DNA of 64,000 bases from Citrus sinensis. Lineage: Eukaryota > Streptophyta > Magnoliopsida > Sapindales > Rutaceae. The stretch lies in assembly GCF_022201045.2 (NCBI RefSeq), contig NC_068560.1, positions 23,453,501 through 23,517,500 of the forward strand. Reading direction: 5' to 3'. The notes under the pieces are model-generated. The model was not told the origin of the DNA and did no database searches. It saw only the letters and a program-made list of their open reading frames with translations. This document shows positions 22,400 to 35,455 of the stretch, piece by piece. Position 1 is the stretch's first letter, and every line of letters starts with the position of its first letter. The position numbers were made by a program, and so were the translations under genes.

Positions 22400-23697
22400 C
22401 TTGCAAATTAAGAAAGCAACTGATGTAAGTCACATGGGGGGATGTCAAAGAAGGCAATCTATTTACCTTAGCAGCTTCAAAGTGTGACCCAACACTATCC
22501 TCTTATAACACTAAGCACCAAATTCCATGCCTGTGTTGTGTGAGAATGATTTATTTGTGAATGAGAGACGCGAACTTTAATTAGCTTAGTCTTTGTCTGC
22601 CATAATGGCCCTAGCAAAGTCAGAATGATTTAAGGAACATCAATTCAAAAAATCAGCATAATAGTAGTGATTGATAGTGTTAATAAAAGTCAACCTTTTG
22701 GACATGCTCACGGTCACAGCTGCTGCCCATTGTCACCGGTTTTTACTCAAAACACTAAAAACAAACACACCCGTCTGCAACTGCATCACAGTACAAGCAA
22801 TTCCTGTTATGAGTGGAAACCGCACCTCTTTTTAGTCTTTTTAAAACTATCTTCTTTCCCATCGTACCAAATTCTCAGATTTGGCTTTGTGATTTGCTAT
22901 CCTAATAGTGATGCATTAAATATTAGAATTATTTGGGGATTATGCTCTTTTGGAAGATTTTGAATCTCTCATCAAAAGATAAATAAATAAACAAAACAAT
23001 ATTAAACAGAAGGTCATTGTTGGGATTAGATTCTGTGCTGCCATATGTTCATTACATTTGCAGAAGAGATAACAGCTACAACCAAATGTACATTTCATAC
23101 TAGAAAGCTTCTAAAGTTTGTTGCTGCTTCAGAAAAAGCTGGTAAGTGCAAATTACTCCACAGAGAGTTCCTCATAAACCAATATACATTACTAAATGTA
23201 AAATAAAAAATAATACACAAAACATTCTAAATTTCACAGTGTACGACACCAACAAACTAAAAAAAACACTGCAATTAACCATCCTCTTCAGTTTCTGAAG
23301 CCAAAAAAAATCCGTGAAGACAGTCCTAATTCAAAGTAGCTCCAAGGTAATACATAGGTACCTTTACAATTATTTTGCAGTAAAACAATCAAGATATTCC
23401 TCAGTTGTACAAAGAAGTATAAACTAGCCCTATAACAAATGTTCCTATTATATCCCAAAATTGACATTTGTGAAAATCCAATTTGACTTCTGTTAACTGT
23501 AATGCTAGATTGGCAGGAGTTGGGGCCATTGTTACCAACCCCCATGGTGGCATAATGGGCATTTCGGACAGGTGCAAGTCTAGAAGCTGACCAAGAACAG
23601 ACAAAATTTTCATAGGCTAAACAAAAATGCACGGGCAAACAATCAAATAACAGGAGTACTTAAATAAATCCTTGAAGATATTACTAACAGATATTTC
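22400..23697. other. Intergenic between PSK and IF-2; IF-2 3' UTR
   Basis: No gene is seen. The part next to 23697 should contain the 3' UTR of the minus-strand IF-2 gene. Short frames here overlap nothing recognisable. Confidence 0.45.
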
Positions 23698-26600
23698 TCA
23701 GCACTCAATACGAACAGTGCCACTTTCTGATGAAATAAACTTGGGTTTTACTAGCACTTGCTCCAAACATTGGATGATGTCTCCAACCTGGAAATCATGC
23801 CAATCACGTATCACAAGTCCACACTCATTCCCCTTCGCTACTGTATCCACATCCTGCTTCTCCCGCTTAAGGGATATGCAAGATCCTTCAAACACAACTT
23901 CCCCACTTCTCAGAAGTCTCATGGTTGATGACCTTGTGAAACAACCATCAATAACCCGGCAGCCTGCAATCTTCACATCATCACCCTTGGCCTTGCTCCT
24001 TCCTTTAAGCTCAAAGATATTCAGCACTTCAGCCTCACCAGCGACCTGGGTCTCAAAAGTCCCAGGAGCCTTGTCTACTACCAAATTGCCAAAGTCATCC
24101 AAAAGGTGATATATTATACTGTGCATCAATATCTACATGCAGAATTAAAAAAATATAAAAATAGTGCCAAAAAAAGTTCAAGCATCTAATTTATCTTCCT
24201 CATATAAGAACTGAGGCAGAGTCAAAAGTAAAGAGTACCAGATATCAAGTACCTTTATACCAGCTTGGGTTGCTGCCTGACTGACAGAAGTAGGCGGACT
24301 CTTCACATTGAATCCAACTATACATGCCCCACAGGCTTGCGCTAAGTCCACATCAGACTGGGTAACAGACCCAACACCAACATGGACAACATTCACGAAA
24401 AGCTGGACCAAAGTTAAAGGGCATACCAAAAAAGATAAGATCAGTGAGCAGGCTGAATTTAAAAGAAAATAAATAATAAATAAAATTAGTGAGTAGAGGC
24501 AGTAGTTCTACTTCACAGAGGTTTTCCAAGTATTGTACTGTTCTAAAGAACCAGATTTTTTTTTTGAGGGGGGGGGGGGGGGGGGAAGATATGAATGACC
24601 GACTACCCTTGAACATTTTGAGAAACCAAACAGTGATCATCAATCAAAGCACAAATTTACAGGCAGGACTTTGACAGCAACTGAAGAGTGAAAACATCAT
24701 CAAACTCAGGTGAAAATCCATAAAGAACTCTCATACCTGGGGACTATTTAAAGTTTTCAATGCATCTGTCACCGCTTGGACAGTGCCCTGCACATCTGCT
24801 TTTACAATTACTGGCATTTCAGCCCTCTTGGGCACATCTTCCGATGGTTCCAAATTTTCCGTCCTTTCCTCGTTGATCTTCCTTACCCTATCTTTCTCAA
24901 ATTTCTTTTTCCTCCCTGAACTAAGCATTCTTGCTCGCTCCTCGGAATCCACAACAATAATATCATCACCAGCCATTGGAAGTCCCTTCAGCCCTTCAAT
25001 CTCAACTGGCATCGCAGGTCTTGCCTTATCTGTTGACTTTCCCACCATATCCCTGATAGCTCTTATTCTTCCCCACTCATGTCCCACAACCACATGCTGC
25101 CCACAAACCAAAGTCCCTGCCTTCACAATTGCAGTAGTTAATGGACCTCGTCCCTTGTCAAGCCTTGCCTCTACCACATAAGCTTGAGCAGGCCCATCAA
25201 CACGTGCCTTTAGATTCATCATTTCAGCCTGAAGAAGCAAAGCCACCTCCAAATCATCCAATCCAGTTTTCTTTACAGCTGAGACTTCAACTACCTGAAC
25301 CTTCCCACCCCAGTCCTCCAGCTCCAAGCCCTCTGCACCAAGCTGATTCTTTACCCTCTCTGGGTCTGCGGCTGGTTTATCACATTTATTAATTGCAACC
25401 ACAATTGGTACATTAGCTGCATTTGCATGGGCAATGGCCTCGAGAGTTTGGGGCATCACCCCATCATCAGCAGCTACAACAAGTACAACTATATCAGTGA
25501 CTGCTGCACCCCTTTTTCGCATCGCACTAAATGCAGCATGACCAGGGGTGTCAAGGAATGTGATTGATGCCCCAGTTGACATGCCAACAACAAAAGCACC
25601 CATATGTTGAGTTATGCCTCCAGCTTCCTTGGCCACCAGTGATGTTTGGCGTAAAGCATCTAAAAGTGATGTTTTCCCATGGTCAACATGACCCATGACC
25701 GTTACAACCGGAGGCCGTGGTAGAATTTCTGTACCTTCACTGGAATGTATCCTCCTTACATTGAAACCAAGTTCCTGCAAAACCACTCACACTAAGAATT
25801 CTCCATTCAACTTAATTTTACTCTTGAAAATCTGCCAGGTGCATATGATAAAATATAGATAATGACTACCCAAAAAAATAAAATAAAATAAAATAAAGCA
25901 TATACATTGACAGGGTCCTGCTGGCAATATATGATGCAAAACACAAGTGCAGATTTCTTTCTTTTATTTTCTTGAGGGGAATGAAGAATTAGGTAAAAAT
26001 TTCAGTACAATAATCAATGTGGTGTTTAAAGTTGTATGTAAAAATTATACAATAATTTGCATCCAGGAAGAGGAAATACCATGACAACCAGCTCCGCCAC
26101 ATCGATGCTTAGAGGTTCAAACTCTGAGTCAACCTTTTCCCCGACATTTACAAGAATATCCTGCAGGGTGGTTATTGATGCACCTGATTGCTTTGCAAGC
26201 TCAACAACCGCCATGCCTTCAAATATATCGACTGTTTTATCTTGCGAGGATTTAACAGTTTTTTTGGGTTTAGGAGGTACATATGCAGCTTCAACAGGAG
26301 GTTTCCCAATTTCCCTTTTTCTAAACTTCCCTTTGTTGCTCTCTCTCCTGGCTGTCTTGAGACCAAATGAGTCCTCATCTCTTCTTCTGGCCAAAAGTTC
26401 AGGGCTTGCATGAAAGCACCTAAGTAAGACCGGGAAGTGATTATTTCAACCAGACTAGAGACAACACACTACTACACATTCTTCAGTTATGCAAAGGCAA
26501 TAAAATAATGCTACTCTGATTTCCTATACCATGACCAAAAAAAAATGCTTGACCAAAGTCCCATTGTCAGAAATTTACATAAAAGAGTCTTCTCTCCCCA

Positions 26601-27916
26601 GGGAAAAAAAAAAATCCCTCTGACATTTTATAAACATGATTGTTAAATGGCAGTTAAAGATGCATTAGTGGAAGATCACAAGCAAAAGAACAATAAATCT
26701 TCAAGAGTCCATTCCCACTACCTGTGGACATTTTTCATGCATGCTTGCAATGACAAGGATCAAACTACATTTGTAGCATTTGCTATTATTATTGAACTGC
26801 TAACATTTTAGGGCATCACATTTCAAATGAAGTGGAAGAAAAGGGGTGATAAACTAAATAGTCCTAAACAATAAATCCAATAAATGAAGCCTTTAGCAAA
26901 TCTACAATTATCATAGATGGCCCTATAGATTCATTAGGGTTGTATCTACATCAAATGCAGCATGAATGTTAAATCATAAAAACAAATTAGATTTACACCT
27001 CATAATTTTATTAGTTGCAACTGTAATGCCATGCATTACTAATTTTTCAGCATTGGATGCTATGACTTACAAGTCAATGATATTAAGTATTCAAATCATT
27101 TCAAAAGCAATAATGCCAGAAGGGGGATAAATTTTGTATTATATTTCTGTTCCAAGGATAGACAGGCTCAAGTTTTCTTAGCTTCATCAAAGAAACAAAA
27201 ATCAACAAATGTTGTTTATGCACAAAAATATACCAGACCAAGACATGGACTTCGTGGGAAATGACAATGAAGAAGTTGTGGATAAGCTTATCCTTCCATG
27301 GAGTAGTAAAGAAGCAGACATGACAAGACACGAACAAGCAAGAAAGATGGTGCTTACCGTATTAGAGAAACTTTCATTGATACATCATGATAACGCAACC
27401 CTTGCAAACACGAGCAGGAAGACTCTGTATCACAAAATTTGAGAAGTGAGAATCTTTGAAAAATCGAATCATGAAATTTTCATCATATAATTGTTGTATG
27501 CCCTATAACATTTAAACAAGCATTATTGTATCATATACCTTAAATATGATGCCATCATAAAAGTACCATTTAAATCGCGGTAATGGGGTCGGTTAGTTGG
27601 GGTCAAAACATATGATTCACAGTAAAATAGTTGAACCAATCCATGCATATTATCGTTAACTATGCAAGCTTACCTGCTGAAGTAGTGATAGAGCTCGGCG
27701 CATACTTTAATGATTTTGAAGCTACAACTCTAGCATTAGCACTCTACAAAATGAAATTCAATTTTATTTACAAACACTGTCGTAGAAAGATAAAATATGA
27801 ATCAAAATTTAAGAGCAAAACACGCAAAAGAATCAACTTTGTAAAAAGGAAACATCAATTAAGCTTGAAAATTCAAATTCTTTTATTACCCTTTTCAGAA
27901 TCTGTCTCCAAGCCAT
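23698..27916 (-). CDS. Mitochondrial translation initiation factor IF-2 (seven exons)
   Basis: The exons are 27890-27916, 27674-27743, 27358-27424, 26080-26419, 24737-25774, 24253-24402 and 23698-24132; all phases fit and the product is 708 aa. IF-2 is the GTPase that brings initiator fMet-tRNA to the small ribosomal subunit. The N-terminus (MAWRQILKR, then [10 protein letters not shown] and FHASPELLA) is arginine/serine/alanine-rich and lacks acidic residues early, fitting a mitochondrial presequence. The GTPase domain has G1 GHVDHGKTS (about 196-204), G3 DTPGH, G4 NKCD and G5 SAVKK. Domains II-IV follow, ending in GTVRIEC. The chloroplast form has a much longer N-terminal extension, so the mitochondrial type is the better call. 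The first three coding exons are very short; they are placed by splice signals and phase and are less certain than the rest. Confidence 0.9.
24556..24585 (+). repeat. T10-GA-G18 homopolymer tract in an IF-2 intron
   Basis: A run of ten T is followed by GA and 18 consecutive G, inside the intron between the fifth and sixth coding exons of IF-2 (24403-24736). The run is C-rich on the transcript. Such runs are length-variable and error-prone in assembly. Confidence 0.8.
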
Positions 27917-28508
27917 TCGCCAATCTGTGTAAAATTTAGTGTATGCAAGGGGAGGGTATCAGGTGTCCATTCAATTAGGATTTATGAATTTGATTTAGAC
28001 CTTTTTTTTTTTTTTGGGTGAATCGAGGAAGACGACGTACGGGGAATGAGCGAGGGTTTAGGATTTTCTGGGGTATAGGATGGGGAATTCGTTTGGCGAG
28101 CTCTGGGCTGATTGCTAAAACAAATGGGTCGGGTCGGGTCGGTCGGTTTCGGATATTAATAAAGAGCAAGAATATTTAATTGGTATTTGCAAAAAAGAAT
28201 GATTTGACTAGTGGTGGACTGAAATCCCTAACTTGGATTGGGGTACTGTTAGTTTTGATTTTTCAGCTAAATCTCTAGATTGTAATGTAAATATATGAAT
28301 TCAACTTAGTCCTTGGTCGTATTTTCGTTTTTTTTTTTAAAAAAAAAGGCTTTTCTTTTATATAAAAAAATGCCAATCAAATTTATTTAGTTAAAAATGT
28401 AATTCATCCCTTAATAAGAAGCAGTTTCCTTCTAAATGAAAGAATAATAATTTGAGTTGTGCCACAATGAAAATAATATTGATTGATTCTAAAAAAATTT
28501 TAATTGTA
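27917..28508. other. Upstream region of IF-2
   Basis: Directly upstream is a patch with GGGTCGGGTCGGGTCGG at 28128-28143 and a poly-T run at 28003-28015. No gene is visible; it probably contains the IF-2 promoter and 5' UTR. Confidence 0.4.
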
Positions 28509-29113
28509 AATATCAATAATATTATGATTGTAATACATTACAAATAAAAGGGTTAGATTGTTTTTTATTTTTTTAATCAGGTAGAAATTCAACTTCGCAA
28601 TTGAAATGCCATGTTTAATCATATTGTATGCATTCTTGTGTTCCTTTTCTTTTATTAAAATTCACTGGTGGTGCAATGATTTCTTCTCAAATTTTAACTA
28701 CCTTTTGTACCATGTCTTACCCTTCTACATAATGCTGGTATTTATAATGGACACTAATGGTTTTTGATACGAGTATTAATGGTAAATTTCGAAGAATATT
28801 TTGTGTGGGTACTCGAACAATTTTGAATTGAATATGAGGAAAGCTCAGTCATTGATTGAAGTTATAGTTCAAGACATTGTTTAAAATCTAGCTTTTGGAG
28901 AGATAATGAGTAGCCTATTGGCTATTGCCTCCCTTCTAGTGGAAGTTTCATTAAATGAATTGAAGAACAGATCAAGTAATTTGAATGCAATTGTGCTTTA
29001 CGTTTCTTTTCGGCGACATTTCGTAATCCTTCTCTTCTGCGGATTCATCCTATATGGGTGGATCAAATTTGCAAATCATTCGACAATAATGAATAAAGAA
29101 CTAAAGAAAGGAA

Positions 29114-30373
29114 TTAAAAATTCGGCTGATCAGGAGGTTGAATCCATAATACTCGGTGCTCCAAGACATCCCAATCATAAATTTGCGAAATCTGTGGGCA
29201 TGGAGTAGGATCATCATAACGAATGGCATTGGCATGGTAGAACAAGCCATTGTCGTAGCATTTCCAATGATGCACTGTATTGGCTAATCCAGTGGCCTCT
29301 CCCACAGGAAACAGTAACGATGTATCATTATCACCCAAGAATAATGATCGATTATTTAAACTCTTAACTTCAACCCAGTAGTCCTTCACCCCATCCTCCT
29401 CCATTAATCTTGATTTCGATGGATCAAATTCAAGCCTGTAAAAGACAAACCCCTCTGGAAGATCATGTACATAGTGTGATAGTAACAAATAGTTCCCATC
29501 CCATTCCGAAATGTGAGCAAAACTAAGCCGGCAGTGGGTTTCATGTATGGGAGGATATGGAAACACCTTCCACTGTTTTGTTGCAACAATGAAAGCCCCC
29601 ACGGAAGAAACACCAAATAAACAGTAAACAGCTCCATTCACATATGCGGTATCGAAGTTAAAATCTGATGGGATTTTTTTGTCAGGGTATAAATGATCAC
29701 TGATATCAAACCGCAGGGGTGTATTCCATGTTGTGTCTCCAGGTCCACACATCCTGATGAGCACTTGTTTGCAAGTCGTATTTAATAATCTCACCACGAC
29801 GACCTCGCAATCTTTTGAATCTGGAGACGCAGTAAATGTTATTGCAAGAGAGTGACGCATGTCCCTTGTTCGACAAGGAAGTTGAGTGATTTCCCCTGGC
29901 AAATCCGGAAGTTGAATGGTTTTACCAGTGAAAGGAGAGTATAAGAAGAGCGAATCATATGGATGAGGATATTTTTCTTTGGCGACAAGTAACCAACCAT
30001 GTCTTGAAGCAAGAACACTTGTCCCTTCACCAAAAAGTTGCGTGGTGGTTTCGTCGTGAATGGTGTATTTACGTTTGTGAAAAGGGTCTAAGAGATGGCA
30101 TGAACTTTGTGAATCGTCGATGGCCATCATCCATGGCAATTCATCGGCATATTTATATTTAAGTGGCCCTGCTTGATGAATCTTTGCCTCTCGCCAACTC
30201 TTGCATGCTGCCCGGAAATATAATTGACCTGCGTAGGGGAGACGATTCATTATCATGCATACTATATCATCTGGTAGATTCGACCATGAACATGATGAAC
30301 TTGATGATGATGATGATGAATTATTTTCAATCCAGATCTTCCTCTTCTTCGCCTGGCCTCTAGTAATAGCCAT
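29114..30373 (-). CDS. F-box protein with DUF295 domain
   Basis: It is a single-exon protein of 419 aa from the first ATG (MAITRGQAKKRK); the open frame extends 16 codons upstream but without an ATG. After a serine run (about 18-26) comes the F-box (about 31-70: WSNLPDDIVCMIMNRLPYAG, then LYFRAACKSWREA), which binds SKP1 in SCF ubiquitin ligases. The rest is a DUF295 beta-propeller-like region with motifs typical of this plant family (HLLDPFHKRKY, GWLLVAKE, LFLYSPFTGKTIQLP, WKVFPYPP, ending HRVLWIQPP). The substrate is unknown. It lies downstream of the UGT on the same strand. The paralogue at 42110-43368 is frameshifted, so this copy is probably the functional one. Confidence 0.9.
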   Translation of the reverse strand: MAITRGQAKKRKIWIENNSSSSSSSSSCSWSNLPDDIVCMIMNRLPYAGQLYFRAACKSWREAKIHQAGPLKYKYADELPWMMAIDDSQSSCHLLDPFHKRKYTIHDETTTQLFGEGTSVLASRHGWLLVAKEKYPHPYDSLFLYSPFTGKTIQLPDLPGEITQLPCRTRDMRHSLAITFTASPDSKDCEVVVVRLLNTTCKQVLIRMCGPGDTTWNTPLRFDISDHLYPDKKIPSDFNFDTAYVNGAVYCLFGVSSVGAFIVATKQWKVFPYPPIHETHCRLSFAHISEWDGNYLLLSHYVHDLPEGFVFYRLEFDPSKSRLMEEDGVKDYWVEVKSLNNRSLFLGDNDTSLLFPVGEATGLANTVHHWKCYDNGLFYHANAIRYDDPTPCPQISQIYDWDVLEHRVLWIQPPDQPNF

Positions 30374-31076
30374 ATATTGCAAAATCAAACCAAGGGCTGT
30401 GAGCCTGTGATTGACGACCACTTTGAATAATTTCTTTCTTCTGTCTATTTATCGTGCGATTAAAACTTCCGTATGCTAATAGGATAAGGATTTGAAACCG
30501 TAAGTATTATATGTTATTGTGTTATTATTTTACAAGAAAACCTCCGTGTAAAAATCATGAAGATAATTTACCAAGTACGACAACCACAGCATTTTTCTTC
30601 GTAGTCCATCATAATCATTATCTAATAATGTCCGAACATATTTGCATTAAAGATCCCTGACTAAAGCAAAGATAGTTAATATTCCTAATCTATAAAAAGC
30701 CCCATAATTATCGATATTCAATTATTTTATGAGAAAAATAAGAATTATCCCTCTATTATTTAGAGAAATTAAGAGAAATTTTCCTTATGTTTTAAAATAG
30801 GTTCAAATCCCCTGCAATCATATTGTTATTATTTTTATATATTATTTTACTATTCCACCCCTAGTCTTGAGGTTATCAATAAAATCTAAATATTTTAAGA
30901 ATATTTTTAAGTCCTTAATGATTAAATTAAACTTAATAAAGAATGGTTGAAGAGAAATTACCAAGCAGAAGAAAATAATTATACTAAACTGCGAGTACAT
31001 CAACGCACACGGTTGAGTACATGACGCGTTGTATTTATTACAAAACGCTGAAGAAAGGAATCCGGAAACTAGCTAG

Positions 31077-32728
31077 CTACAAGGACAGTATATGATCAGT
31101 CAATCTTCCTAGAGATTGATATGAAGAACCCCCTCGCTGTAGACAAATATCCACTTTCTCCTTCAAGTACATAGCCCTCTCTCTCATTCCCTGGCCGTCG
31201 GCTTCCACCATTACTCTTCGGATTGCTCTTTCAATCCCTTCTCTCTCCAGTTTCCCCTCTAAGTGCAACCCAACTCTCCAAACATGACTAACATATCTTG
31301 AATTCACCATTTGGTCGGCAAAATAAGGCTGGCAAATCATAGGGATTCCTTCACATATACTCTCCATTGTCGAGTTCCAACCACTGTGTGTCCAAAAGCA
31401 CCCGACGGCAGGATGAGCTAGCACCTGCTGTTGAGGAGCCCATTTCACTATGTATCCCCTCCCATCTACCATTTCCAGGAACCCTTTTGGTAATGGTTCA
31501 AGCCATTCTGCTCCGCGGCCTAATCCTGGTCGAACCACCCAAAGAAAGGGCACCCTGCTATTGGCTAGGCCCCAAGCTATCTCCAAAAATTCAATCTCGT
31601 TAATAGCAGCAATGCTACCAAAGCTTACATAAATCACAGATCTAGGTGCTTGTCTGTCTAACCAGGAAATGGAGCTTTGATCTTGTGATAGCAAGCTACT
31701 CGAATAAGCTGGGAAGTACTTGTGAAATGGGCCGATTGGGAACACTGGAATGGATAAATAGTACTGTTGGTGTACTGTGGTAAGTTCAACTTGTTCAAGA
31801 TCTTCAAAGGAGTTCCATATGATTCCTGAAGAGGCCATTATCTGATTATCCCTAATTGATAAAAATTTATCAGCATTGTTTGAATCTTGTGTTTTTAAAA
31901 GTGGAATATCTTTGACTCTCAGTGGTGGAAACTCTATCACAGGTGCTTCCAATTGGAAATCTGAGGGAAACACAAATGAAAATCACAATAGCATTTGGTA
32001 TTTATTAAAATGAAATAAAAAGAATGAACTTATACTTTTTTTAATAAAATAAGTTTACAACCTGAGTTGTATTTTTTACGATCATAGATTTAATGAATCA
32101 ACTTAAATAAATTTTATTATGGTATAGCCATAATTTTATTCCCAATTAATGATATGTTTACCCTATCTTCTACCCTCAACTTAAACAATAATAACTGTAT
32201 TAATCACAAACCTTGTATAGGAAGGTAACCCTTTTCCCGTAGAATTGGGAAGGCAGCATAAGAAAGAGAGGCAGCGATGCTGTCAGTCAGTAAAACGATT
32301 GTCGGAAGCCTGAAGTCATTAGCAACAGAATGTGCAATAAACCAGGCCGCATCTGTAATTAAGCAGGCGAAAGAATCTTTACTCTCCTGAGAGTTTGACA
32401 TCAACTTATTAGCCAAGCAATCTCGAAATGGCACGACGCACTTGGCATTGAGAGATAAAAGAAGAGCTGGGATATCATCTGCGACTTTGGAGGGTTGATA
32501 AGTTTCCGAGAAGCCATCATCAGAAAATGAACAGAATTCAAAATGAGGGTAGTTACATGAGTTCGGAGAGTTGAGGGTTGTGTGAATTATGGTGATTGAA
32601 AAGCCTTCACTATAGAGGATGCTTCCAAGCTGAAGCATTGGGTTTATGTGGCCTTGGAAAGGCAGAGGGAATAGAATCACTCGCCTTCGATTTCTCGGTA
32701 GCTTACAGGGTTCTTGTTGGGTCTCCAT
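31077..32728 (-). CDS. UDP-glycosyltransferase, family 1 (UGT76-like), two exons
   Basis: The exons are 32212-32728 (donor CAAG|GTTTGT) and 31077-31960 (acceptor CCTCAG|ATTTCC); the product is 466 aa, normal for plant UGTs. These cytosolic enzymes move glucose from UDP-glucose to hormones, phenolics or terpenoids. Visible are the N-terminal catalytic histidine in PLPFQGHINPM (about 22-32), the activating aspartate in CLITDAAW and a full 44-residue PSPG box beginning WAPQQQVLAH and ending FADQ, with final Gln (UDP-glucose preference) and HSGWNS in place of the common HCGWNS. GYLPIQDFQLE at the exon junction resembles UGT76 proteins. The acceptor cannot be read from sequence. The single intron lies at a position common in this group. 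Confidence 0.93.
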
Positions 32729-32822
32729 ACGGTCTTCTTCTGCTGCTTGCTCTCCCTTTTAATTCCAGGTCTCATGCATTTTATGTATACACCATTTCTG
32801 CATGCACCGTGTGTTGAATCAA

Positions 32823-32830
32823 TTTATATA
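32823..32830 (-). promoter_or_regulatory. TATA box of the unit A UGT
   Basis: TATATAAA on the minus strand, about 95-102 bases upstream of the ATG. It is conserved at the same relative place in unit B (45962-45969). Confidence 0.55.
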
Positions 32831-34894
32831 AAACTATTGTGTGGCACAAAAGGAAAGAATAGACATGATCAAATTCCAACTCACATAATCTGTAATCAGC
32901 GCGATAACTGCATCTCTTTTTCTAGACCTTGTATATGAACGTCCATCTCCAATCCAAAACCTGCAGCCTTAGCTTATGAATATTACTTTTTCTATCAAGA
33001 CGAGAGGTCGACACAGGAGCTCTCTTTGACACGGAATCGTCTTCTTTTTGTCTTCTAATCCTCTCACAAAAGTGAATGTGGAGGTCGTTTCTTCCTAGCT
33101 CATGACATGACATGTAGTCATGTAGATACTGTCCAAATGAAGAAACCCCACCAAATTTGTTTAAAACCATTTCTCGACGTAGAAAGCTTGAATTATATGC
33201 AAAGTGCAAGCCTCCTATTGATACTTATTATCCCTTTTATTTTTTATTTTTTTTGTTGGTCTAAATCATGGATTTATATAATTGGCTAATAATAAAAAAA
33301 TAACAGAAAATGACATATTATAGTAATATAGATTTCAGATTTATAGCAGGAAAAAGATATATTATACCAGTGTGCTGTTAATCTTGTCCTTTTAATTATA
33401 TATTTGCTGGCATGTAATAATGTATACTTAAAATTTATTTATATTTATCTTCTTATTCAAATACAACTCATCACAATTTTCTCTAGAGTAGGCACAAAAT
33501 CGTTACTAAATCCAAATCTCGGCATTTTTTTTTATTAGTCTTTGTTTTTTATATGTACTTTGTTTTCTGGAGTACGTCACGGTGCATTAGTGTAGTGGGA
33601 CAGATGGACCGCATGCGTACAAAAGATTAAAGTAAATGAGTAATTGCCATCGACGCCCTTTATATTCTTAAAGAAGTCTAGTTCTAGATGTGCAGTGCAA
33701 TAAAACTTCAATAAATTGATAATTTTTATTAATTACTAGTTTTCTTAATCTCATCTTGAGACCAACGTCTTAATTGTCAACTACTCTAATTATGTTTATT
33801 TGTTAGAATGGAAGTAGAGAGTTTAGATTCCTCTCACTTTAATGTTTACTTATTTATTTAACATTACTATTATTATAAAATATTTAATGTTAATAATTAA
33901 TAATAATAAATAATTTATTCTAAAAAAATATTAATTTTGTGCTATATTATTAATAATAATGTTTCATGTGTTGCTCTTATCAATAATTTTTAATTTACAT
34001 AATTAAAAGTAAAATTAATAAAAAATTATGATTTACATAATTAAGAATATTATTTTTAAGCTATATAATTAAAATTAATAATGAAATAAATAGTTCATTT
34101 TATAAACATATTTTTATTTACTTTGTAATTAAAAACTAAAATTCTTTAATTATAGATAAAACTGTAATTTGAAACAATTTCCTAATCCTTACTCTCATTT
34201 TAGTGTAAGTAAAAAATCTACTCCTACTCCCACTCCACACTTCCAATCATAGGACTTCTTCTACTCAAGATTTCTAATCCAATCCGAAAAGTAAACTTTA
34301 CCTAAAAATATCTTCAATTTTAGTTTTAGATTACCTGTTGGCTACTCTAGCTTTTGTATAAATACAGGTTGGATTCAAAAAAATAATAATAAAAAAAATA
34401 AAAGTGACGCAGGGAAATATGTTGCTACCATTAAGACAATGTTTATTTCACAAATTACAGAATCAGAATTATTGACAACATTTATTTCATAAAATAAAGA
34501 CGAGAATCGAAATCAAAATCGTGAGCCCCATTCAAAATTGGAAATGGAGAACGGAAGATTGATTCTTAAGCCCTCCCTGAATCAATCTCTCATTCCTTAA
34601 TTTTCCATTTTACCCCATTAAATTTTTATAATTTCCAAATTGCCCTCAACCAACTTTTGTCATTTTTACACTTTGGTTCCCACAGAATTATGAAAATATC
34701 CAAAGTTTTTGTATTATTTACAAATAGGTCCTCCATTATTTAATAATAATTAATTAATTAATCAACAATAATAATATATTATTACTAATTAATTAATTAT
34801 TGTTATTATTATTATTATTAAACTTTATTAATTTTATTAATTTTATTAATTTAATTGTTATTATTATTATTTACTATTAGTATTTTCAATAATG

Positions 34895-34934
<40 letters not shown>

Positions 34935-35455
34935 AATTTATTAATTTTATTCTTTTGATTGATATTATTGTCATTATTATTAAGGACTTTGTAGTAATTT
35001 ATAATAATCTAATTTATTCTATTCTAATTTTAAGACAAAGTAAACACATTAATGGCAATCCAATTTAGTCCCATTCCGATTTCTACAATTCAAGTAAATT
35101 AACTTATTCTAATTCTCATTCTTTATTCCCAATCATTCCCATTCCTACTCATCCCGATTTCAGTTTAATAAATGCGACATAAGCCTCTTATGACAAGTCA
35201 TGCAGGGAAGAAAGACCTACAAAAGGAGTGACATCTATAAGATTTTAAAACAAGCCAAAGGCCGCAGGTTGATCATACACATGATATACTTGTGTTAATG
35301 TATTTTAAAATTGAACAAATTTTAAGTTAAAAAAAAAAAAGCAAAAACAAATTTCTAATTGCCATTAACTTAAAACTTTGAAAACAACTTCTTCAAATGC
35401 TACAAGACATATCATGACATCCTTAAACGAAATAAAGATTACTAATCATAAATAT
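32831..35455. other. UGT upstream region and unit-A-specific insertion
   Basis: 32831-33570 matches unit B. About 33575-35210 has no counterpart there. It is very AT-rich, with ATT repeats (34803-34820, 34896-34933), and from about 34430 to 35190 its ends look weakly inverted (GACAATGTTTATTTCAC against ATGTCGCATTTATTAAAC), so it may be or contain a MITE. No coding potential is seen. Confidence 0.45.

Larger units (their letters stand above)
28509..35455. repeat. Segmental duplication, unit A (F-box + UGT, intact)
   Basis: The unit is homologous to 41517-46900. The match starts at AATATTATGATTGTA and continues through the F-box gene, the intergenic spacer, both UGT exons and intron, and the UGT upstream region, ending near ATAAAGATTACT. 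Unit A carries about 1.6 kb (about 33575-35210) that unit B lacks. Confidence 0.9.

Noticed and set aside
28906..29208. A 100-codon plus-strand frame, duplicated at 41902-42204 with a hydrophobic segment
   Set aside because: Its conservation is explained by the segmental duplication. The differences I saw between copies all change the amino acid, and about a third overlaps the F-box gene on the other strand, so no sign of selection on this frame.
34735..34935. Regular ATT/AAT repeats examined as a possible repeat array with spacers
   Set aside because: Simple trinucleotide microsatellites, not a spaced array; no CRISPR-like structure anywhere in the window.
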